A DNA stretch of 64,000 nucleotides, from positions 1 to 64,000 of the forward strand of contig NZ_CAMYMK010000010.1 of NCBI RefSeq assembly GCF_947259545.1, written 5' to 3'. Below are positions 58,478 to 64,000 of the stretch, piece after piece (position 1 is the first letter of the stretch; the number at the start of each line of letters is the position of its first letter). Below the pieces are notes generated by a model. The model was given only the letters and a program-made list of their open reading frames with translations, made no database searches and had not been told where the DNA came from. This stretch comes from an uncultured Marinobacter sp. Its GTDB lineage: Bacteria > Pseudomonadota > Gammaproteobacteria > Pseudomonadales > Oleiphilaceae. A program made the translations under genes and the position numbers.

Positions 58478-58550
58478 TTAATGTCAAGGCAATCGGGATG
58501 TCAGCGATACCGCTGGGGCATCCGGTCACTGAATTGGGGAAAGACTCATT

Positions 58551-61127
58551 ATGCGAATTGACAAACTCACCAGCCGACTGCAAACCGCGCTCGCCGATGC
58601 GCAGTCCCTTGCCGTGGGCAAGGATCATAACTTTATTGAACCGGTGCACCTGATGCAGACGTTACTGGATCAGGATGCCAGCTCTATCAAGCCGTTATTG
58701 AAGCAGGCCGGGGTCGAGCCTGGCCGTGTGCGTCAGGCCGTTGCCCGTGAGATCGAGAATCTCCCGGAAGTTAAGGGCTCTGCGGGTGATGTCTCCATGT
58801 CCAACGATATGGGGCGCCTGTTCAACATCGCGGACAAGCTGGCCCAGAAGCGCAAGGATCAGTTTATTTCCAGTGAGCTGATGTTGCTTGCCGCCCTGGA
58901 AGATCGAGGAACCCTCGGGCGGGTTCTGCGGGAGCAGGGCGTAGACAAGGCGGCCCTGGAAAGTGCCATCGATGAGGTTCGTGGTGGTGAGCCCGTCGAT
59001 GACGCATCCGCGGAAGACAGCCGCCAGGCTCTCTCCAAGTACACCATTGATCTGACTGAGCGGGCCGAGGCAGGCAAGCTGGACCCGGTGATCGGTCGTG
59101 ATGACGAAATCCGTCGCACAATCCAGGTGCTGCAGCGTCGTCGCAAGAACAATCCTGTGTTGATTGGCGAGCCAGGGGTGGGCAAAACCGCCATTGTTGA
59201 GGGGTTGGCCCAGCGGATTGTGAACGGAGAGGTGCCTGAAGGTCTGAAGGACAAAAAGGTGCTGTCTCTGGATATGGGGTCGTTGATCGCCGGCGCCAAG
59301 TTTCGCGGTGAGTTCGAGGAGCGCCTGAAGGCGGTTCTGAACGAGCTGTCGAGGCAGGAAGGCCAGATCATTCTGTTCATTGATGAAATCCATACCATGG
59401 TGGGTGCCGGTAAGGCGGAAGGTTCCATGGACGCTGGCAATATGCTCAAGCCGGCGCTGGCAAGGGGCGAGTTGCATTGCGTGGGCGCCACCACCCTGGA
59501 CGAATATCGTGAAAATATCGAGAAAGACGCGGCCCTTGAGCGCCGTTTCCAGAAAGTCCTGGTCAGTGAGCCGAACGAAGAAGACACCATCGCCATCCTG
59601 CGGGGTCTGAAGGAGCGTTACGAGGTTCATCACGGGGTCGAGGTGACGGATGGCGCGATCATTGCCGCCGCCAAGCTGTCCCATCGCTACATTACCGACC
59701 GTCAGCTGCCGGACAAAGCCATTGATCTGGTTGATGAAGCGGCCAGTCAGATCCGTATGGAAATGGATTCCAAGCCGGAAGCGCTGGATCGCCTTGAGCG
59801 CCGTCTTATCCAGCTCAAGATCGAGCGTGAAGCGTTGAAGAAAGAAACCGATGCCGCCTCGAAAAAACGGCTGGAGGAGCTGTCGGATGTCATTGCCGGC
59901 GTTGAGCGTGAGTACGCTGACCTGGAAGAGGTATGGAACACTGAAAAGGCCGCGCTGCATGGCTCCCAGAAGATCAAGAGTCAGCTGGAGCAGGCCAGGA
60001 TTGACCTGGAGAATGCTCGCCGCGCCGGTGATCTTGGCCGGATGTCCGAGCTCCAGTACGGCAATATACCGGAGCTGGAGCGTCAGTTGGATATGGCCAG
60101 TCAGGCGGAAATGATGGAGATGAAACTGCTCCGCAATCGCGTCACTGACGAGGAAATTGCCGAGGTTGTCTCCAAGTGGACCGGTATTCCAGTGTCCAAG
60201 ATGCTGGAAGGGGAGCGTGACAAGCTGATGCGCATGGAAGAAGCGCTCCATGGCCGGGTTATCGGTCAGGATGAAGCAGTGGAAGCCGTGTCCAATGCCG
60301 TGCGTCGTTCCCGCGCCGGCCTGGCCGATCCTCACCGCCCGAACGGTTCGTTCCTGTTCCTCGGGCCAACCGGCGTCGGTAAGACCGAGTTGTGCAAGTC
60401 GCTGGCATCGTTCCTCTTCGATACCGAAGAGGCCATGGTGCGAATCGACATGTCGGAGTTCATGGAGAAGCATTCTGTGGCGCGACTGATTGGTGCGCCT
60501 CCCGGCTATGTGGGGTATGAGGAAGGTGGTTACCTGACTGAGGCGGTTCGCCGTCGTCCTTATTCAGTGCTGTTGCTGGATGAGGTGGAGAAAGCCCATC
60601 CGGATGTATTCAATATCCTGCTGCAGGTGCTGGAAGACGGTCGCCTGACGGACGGACAGGGCCGGACGGTCGACTTCCGTAATACGGTAATCGTGATGAC
60701 CTCCAACCTGGGGTCGGACATCATTCAGCAGAAGGCTGGCGAGGAAAACTATGAATCCATGAAAAATGCGGTGATGGAAGTCGTGGGCACGCACTTCCGG
60801 CCCGAGTTCATCAACCGTGTGGATGAGGTAGTGGTCTTCCACCCGCTGGCGGAAAGTCAGATTCAGGGTATTGCAAAAATCCAGATCGAGTCGCTGAGCA
60901 AGCGTTTGCGGGATCAGGAAATGAAGCTGGAGCTGGACGATGCTGCTATGGAGTTGTTGGCGGAAGTCGGCTATGACCCGGTTTACGGTGCTCGACCGCT
61001 GAAACGTGCCATCCAGCGCATGATTGAGAACCCACTGGCACAGCGCCTGTTACAGGGAGAGTTTGTTTCCGGGGATACCATTCGCGGGACCGTGCAGGAC
61101 CACAGGCTGGTATTCGATAAACTCTGA
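58551..61127 (+). CDS. clpB: ATP-dependent disaggregase ClpB
   Basis: Hexameric Hsp100 chaperone that extracts polypeptides from aggregates with DnaK. The 858-aa protein has the Clp N domain (1-145), first AAA+ domain with Walker A GEPGVGKT at 206-213, the coiled-coil M domain (about 400-520: [20 protein letters not shown] onward) that distinguishes it from ClpA/ClpC, and the second AAA+ with GPTGVGKT at 605-612. It lies behind a sigma-32-type promoter and ends at a terminator, so it is a separate heat-shock unit. Confidence 0.98.
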   Translation: MRIDKLTSRLQTALADAQSLAVGKDHNFIEPVHLMQTLLDQDASSIKPLLKQAGVEPGRVRQAVAREIENLPEVKGSAGDVSMSNDMGRLFNIADKLAQKRKDQFISSELMLLAALEDRGTLGRVLREQGVDKAALESAIDEVRGGEPVDDASAEDSRQALSKYTIDLTERAEAGKLDPVIGRDDEIRRTIQVLQRRRKNNPVLIGEPGVGKTAIVEGLAQRIVNGEVPEGLKDKKVLSLDMGSLIAGAKFRGEFEERLKAVLNELSRQEGQIILFIDEIHTMVGAGKAEGSMDAGNMLKPALARGELHCVGATTLDEYRENIEKDAALERRFQKVLVSEPNEEDTIAILRGLKERYEVHHGVEVTDGAIIAAAKLSHRYITDRQLPDKAIDLVDEAASQIRMEMDSKPEALDRLERRLIQLKIEREALKKETDAASKKRLEELSDVIAGVEREYADLEEVWNTEKAALHGSQKIKSQLEQARIDLENARRAGDLGRMSELQYGNIPELERQLDMASQAEMMEMKLLRNRVTDEEIAEVVSKWTGIPVSKMLEGERDKLMRMEEALHGRVIGQDEAVEAVSNAVRRSRAGLADPHRPNGSFLFLGPTGVGKTELCKSLASFLFDTEEAMVRIDMSEFMEKHSVARLIGAPPGYVGYEEGGYLTEAVRRRPYSVLLLDEVEKAHPDVFNILLQVLEDGRLTDGQGRTVDFRNTVIVMTSNLGSDIIQQKAGEENYESMKNAVMEVVGTHFRPEFINRVDEVVVFHPLAESQIQGIAKIQIESLSKRLRDQEMKLELDDAAMELLAEVGYDPVYGARPLKRAIQRMIENPLAQRLLQGEFVSGDTIRGTVQDHRLVFDKL

Positions 61128-61133
61128 AAGCAG

Positions 61134-61164
61134 AAGGGGCGATCGGCTTGATCGCCCCTTTTTT
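61134..61164. terminator. terminator after clpB
   Basis: AAGGGGCGATC pairs perfectly with GATCGCCCCTT around GGCTT, followed by TTTT. The minus-strand DUF4124 gene ends 13 bp away and may use it too. Confidence 0.92.
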
Positions 61165-61176
61165 GCCTGCATTTTT

Positions 61177-61650
61177 TCAGCGCTCTGCCGGAGCGTCTTC
61201 TTCCGCGCCACAATTCTCGTCCGCAATCTCCTGGAATTTCTGGCGCTGTTCGTCAATTTCTTCGGGGGACAGGTAGCGCTGTTCGCCTTCTTCCTCAACG
61301 CGAATCCGGCTGTTGCGGTCCAGAATCCTGAGATTACTGCGGGCGGTTTCGCAGTTGGCTTCCCGCTGTTTGCGGCGAGCTTCTTCAACAGCTGATTCTT
61401 CCCGTTTTTCCGCTTCGTCTGCCTGGCGTGCTTCCAGCTCTTCCAGTTGCTCCTGTGGACTTTGCCCCTTCTGGCCACCCGAGGATGTGCCGCTGCGGAC
61501 ATTGACCTGTTCGGCTTGCTGCCCTGTCGGTTGTCGGTCGCCAAAGTGGGTGACGCCGTTCTCGTCGGTCCACTTGTAAACAGATGCGCCTGAGGCGGCA
61601 AGGGGTACGGCTGCCAGAATGATGGCCAGTGTCAGGATTCTTTTGTTCAT
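61177..61650 (-). CDS. DUF4124-domain secreted protein
   Basis: 157 aa: signal peptide (MNKRILTLAIILAAVPLAASGA), then the DUF4124 motif ASVYKWTDENGVTHFGDRQP, a Gly/Ser/Gln-rich linker, and a charged coiled-coil-like helix (about 68-100, LEELEARQADEAEKREES). Two cysteines remain in the mature part (NCETARSN and ENCGAEE). Periplasmic; function unknown. Convergent with clpB. Confidence 0.88.
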   Translation of the reverse strand: MNKRILTLAIILAAVPLAASGASVYKWTDENGVTHFGDRQPTGQQAEQVNVRSGTSSGGQKGQSPQEQLEELEARQADEAEKREESAVEEARRKQREANCETARSNLRILDRNSRIRVEEEGEQRYLSPEEIDEQRQKFQEIADENCGAEEDAPAER

Positions 61651-61822
61651 TGCTATACTCGTCTCGCGTTAGCCGGTTCGGGCCAACCTCTGGTTGCCCA
61701 ATGTTATTGCTGTGTTTTTATCATGCCATCCGATGGCCGGATTTTCTCTAGCATGGTTCAAAAATCCGCATAAAGTATGGCAGACCTTTCGCCAGTATGG
61801 GCGTAGAATCTGCACACTGCTA

Positions 61823-61847
61823 TTGACAGGGAGTTTCCCGCTGTCAA
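61823..61847 (+). promoter_or_regulatory. palindrome over the ilvIH -35 box, possible operator
   Basis: TTGACAG (61823-61829) and CTGTCAA (61841-61847) are inverted copies around 11 bp, extended inward by GGA/TCC pairing. The -35 hexamer TTGACA is the left arm, so a dimeric regulator bound here would block or contact RNA polymerase. Confidence 0.5.
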
Positions 61848-61854
61848 AATTACC

Positions 61855-61891
61855 GATTGCCTGAAGACAGGGGTCAATACGGCAGGCAATC
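61855..61891 (+). repeat. inverted repeat in the ilvIH leader
   Basis: GATTGCCTG (61855-61863) is perfectly complementary to CAGGCAATC (61883-61891) with a 19-nt loop, at or just after the inferred transcription start. Confidence 0.55.
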
Positions 61892-62145
61892 CCGAGCGAG
61901 TATCCCCCGTTAATCACCACACTGAACGCGCCGCGCACAGGTCGCGGGATGGTTGTTGCTTATTTGCAACCCGTCGATTGGCCGTTCTCCGCAACCCTCA
62001 GGAGGGCGGCTGGCCAGGAGACAACCTCTTATAAGGTAGTGTGGAGGAGCAGCCGGTGCCGCTTTCACAAGAAGCAGGCAGACCGGGTATCCAGGCAACC
62101 GGGAGCTTTCCCGGCTCATTCACTCGTAGAAGAGGGTAGAAAATC

Positions 62146-63864
62146 GTGGAGTTATTGTCTGGCGCCGATATGCTGATCCGGTCCCTTCAAGATGAAGGCA
62201 TCGAATACATATACGGCTATCCGGGTGGTGCAGCCCTTCATATTTATGATGCGCTGTTCAGGCAGGACAAAGTCAAGCATATTCTGGTTCGGCACGAACA
62301 GGCCGCGGTCCATATGGCCGACGGTTATGCTCGCGCAACCGGAAAACCAGGTACCGTACTGGTGACCTCGGGTCCTGGAGCCACCAACACTATTACCGGC
62401 ATTGCCACTGCGTTCATGGATTCCATCCCCATGGTGGTTCTGTGCGGCCAGGTTGCATCCACCTTGATTGGTGAGGATGCCTTCCAGGAAACCGATATGA
62501 TCGGTGTTTCCCGCCCTGTGGTGAAACACAACCTGAGCGTGCGTCACCCCGAGGAAATTCCCGAGGTGATCCGCAAGGCCTATTACATCGCTTCGACTGG
62601 TCGTCCCGGTCCGGTTGTGGTGGATATCCCCAAGGATATGACCACGCCGAACGAGCGTTACGAGTACGTTTTCCCGAAGAAGATCAAACTGCGCTCCTAC
62701 AATCCCGCGATCCGTGGTCATGCCGGCCAGATCAAAAAGGCTGTGGACATGCTGCTGGCGGCCAAGCGCCCGATCATCTATGCGGGCGGTGGCGTTATTC
62801 TCGGCAAAGCGTCCGGCCAGTTGACCGAATTGGTGCGGATGCTGGGACATCCCATCACCAATACCCTGATGGGGATCGGTTGCTATCCGGCCTCTGACAA
62901 GCAGCATCTGGGCTGGCTGGGGATGCATGGCACCTATGAGTCCAACATGGCCATGCACCACTCGGATCTGATCCTGTGTGTGGGAGCCCGGTTTGATGAC
63001 CGCGTAACCAACGCCACCGAGAAGTTCTGTCCCGGAGCTCGGATTGTCCACATAGACATAGATCCGGCGTCTATCTCCAAGACCATTGATGCGGATGTGC
63101 CCATCGTGGGCCCGGTCGATGCGGTGCTCAAGGAGATGATCACTCTGGTCAAGGAAAGCAAGGAAAAACCCGATGCGGATGCCCTTGCGTCCTGGTGGAG
63201 GCAGATTGAAGAGTGGCGTGCTTTCCATGGCATGCGCTATGAAACCAGCCCCGACGTGATCAAGCCGCAGGAAGTGATTGAAACACTGTGTCGGCTGACC
63301 AAGGGTGAAGCCTTTGTCACCTCCGATGTGGGGCAGCACCAGATGTTCGCGGCTCAATACTACAAGTTTGACAAGCCCAACCGCTGGATCAACTCCGGTG
63401 GCCTGGGCACCATGGGTTTCGGCCTGCCAGCTGCCATGGGTGTCAAGCTGACCCACCCGGACGATGAGGTGCTCTGTATTACCGGTGAAGGCAGTATCCA
63501 GATGAATATCCAGGAGCTGTCCACCTGTAACCAGTACAACCTGCCGGTGAAGATTATCAATCTCAACAACCAGGCGCTGGGTATGGTTAAGCAGTGGCAG
63601 GACATGAACTACGAGTCCCGCCATTCCCAGTCCTACATGGAATCCCTGCCGGACTTCATCAAGCTGGCGGAGGCCTATGGCCACGTGGGTGTCCGGATCG
63701 ACCGTAAGGAAGATCTGGAAACCAAGCTCAAAGAGGTATTGGCCATGAAGGACAAGCTGGTCTTCGTTGACATATACGTGGATCGGTTCGAGCACGTCTA
63801 TCCGATGCAGGTGGCCCGTGGCTCCATGAAAGATATGTGGCTCAGCAAGACGGAGAGGGTGTGA
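62146..63864 (+). CDS. ilvI: acetolactate synthase large subunit (acetohydroxyacid synthase III type)
   Basis: TPP- and FAD-dependent enzyme starting valine, leucine and isoleucine synthesis. The 572-aa protein begins with GTG 62146 ([14 protein letters not shown], as in Escherichia coli IlvI), with GAGGGT 8 nt upstream. The catalytic Glu51 is in [11 protein letters not shown], and the TPP-binding motif [12 protein letters not shown] ... NLNNQ starts near 447. The small subunit gene follows after 2 bp. Control is likely through the long leader described above. Confidence 0.97.
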   Translation: MELLSGADMLIRSLQDEGIEYIYGYPGGAALHIYDALFRQDKVKHILVRHEQAAVHMADGYARATGKPGTVLVTSGPGATNTITGIATAFMDSIPMVVLCGQVASTLIGEDAFQETDMIGVSRPVVKHNLSVRHPEEIPEVIRKAYYIASTGRPGPVVVDIPKDMTTPNERYEYVFPKKIKLRSYNPAIRGHAGQIKKAVDMLLAAKRPIIYAGGGVILGKASGQLTELVRMLGHPITNTLMGIGCYPASDKQHLGWLGMHGTYESNMAMHHSDLILCVGARFDDRVTNATEKFCPGARIVHIDIDPASISKTIDADVPIVGPVDAVLKEMITLVKESKEKPDADALASWWRQIEEWRAFHGMRYETSPDVIKPQEVIETLCRLTKGEAFVTSDVGQHQMFAAQYYKFDKPNRWINSGGLGTMGFGLPAAMGVKLTHPDDEVLCITGEGSIQMNIQELSTCNQYNLPVKIINLNNQALGMVKQWQDMNYESRHSQSYMESLPDFIKLAEAYGHVGVRIDRKEDLETKLKEVLAMKDKLVFVDIYVDRFEHVYPMQVARGSMKDMWLSKTERV

Positions 63865-63866
63865 TT

Positions 63867-64000
63867 ATGCGTCGAATCATTTCTGTTTTGCTGGAGAACG
63901 AGCCGGGTGCATTGTCGCGGGTTGTGGGGCTGTTTTCCCAGCGCAACTACAACATCGAAACTCTGACGGTGGCACCGACCGAGGATGAGACGCTGTCTCG
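63867..64000 (+). CDS. ilvH: acetolactate synthase small subunit, 5' end only (truncated by window)
   Basis: The 44 complete codons read [19 protein letters not shown] and on through a [17 protein letters not shown] segment, the N-terminal ACT domain of IlvH. This domain binds valine for feedback inhibition. GGAGAGGG lies just upstream within the ilvI end. The rest is outside the window. Confidence 0.96.
   Translation, partial: MRRIISVLLENEPGALSRVVGLFSQRNYNIETLTVAPTEDETLS

Larger units (their letters stand above)
61651..62145 (+). other. 495-bp gene-free leader region of ilvIH
   Basis: Holds a TTGACA box (61823-61828, with CAAAAT 16 bp on) inside an inverted repeat, a second hairpin (61855-61891), and a GTTGC/GCAAC stem near 61955. 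A CCGGGA/TCCCGG hairpin (62099-62114) lies just before the ilvI ribosome site. If transcription starts near 61855-61860 the leader is about 285 nt. A 75-codon frame from 61949 (MVVAYLQPVDWPF) is open, but it overlaps ilvI and lacks the Ile/Val/Leu runs of an attenuator peptide. Confidence 0.55.

Noticed and set aside
61949..62176. Leader peptide for ilvIH attenuation
   Set aside because: The frame MVVAYLQPVDWPF has only two adjacent valines, is 75 codons long, overlaps ilvI, and no terminator hairpin with a T run follows it.

Overview
The window reads as a chromosomal segment of a Marinobacter-like marine gammaproteobacterium. This rests on Pseudomonas-type gene order (damX-gltB-gltD-hemE; mapZ beside radA; nrdR-ribD-ribBX-ribH-nusB-thiL-pgpA; ispB divergent from rplU-rpmA-obgE-proB; rpsT divergent from murJ-ribF-ileS-lspA-fkpB-ispH; minor pilins beside pilSR) combined with a wax ester synthase/DGAT gene, a lipid-storage trait common in Marinobacter. 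Genus assignment is inference. I see no rRNA, tRNA, CRISPR array, insertion sequence or prophage.

Layout. 1-6.7 kb: 3' end of a SPOR-domain protein carrying a hexanucleotide (Glu-Pro)n repeat, then glutamate synthase gltBD and a terminator. 6.75-8.74 kb: hemE and a MapZ-like PilZ gene flanked by two inverted copies of a large hairpin element. 8.74-11.8 kb (minus): ettA-radA. 12.0-18.7 kb: glyA, then an overlapping riboflavin/NusB/thiamine/phospholipid operon without riboflavin synthase. 18.7-24.5 kb: small accessory genes, the wax ester synthase, a LysR regulator with a divergent glutathionyl-hydroquinone reductase, and ispB. 24.6-35.9 kb: translation, cell envelope and isoprenoid housekeeping genes (rplU, rpmA, obgE, proB, rpsT, murJ, ribF, ileS, lspA, fkpB, ispH).

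36.0-54.0 kb is the most distinctive block. It holds two complete, divergent minor-pilin/PilY1 sets in tandem, separated by an inverted orphan pseudopilin and a second PilE-like gene, followed on the opposite strand by the PilS-PilR two-component system. Calcium-loop-like motifs recur in several of these proteins. 54.0-64.0 kb: nadE, bamD, rluD-pgeF, clpB with a heat-shock-type promoter, a DUF4124 protein, and ilvI-ilvH with a long structured leader; ilvH runs off the end.

The best candidate for something undescribed is the hairpin element around the PilZ gene (7859-7964 and 8595-8704). A 54-nt core, 51/54 identical between copies, sits inside perfect 26- and 28-bp arms. The arms differ between copies but stay fully complementary within each copy. 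In the sense orientation the core forms two small hairpins whose hexaloops have the form ANGGAN, the recognition pattern of RsmA/CsrA-family proteins, and two of the three core differences fall on the N positions.
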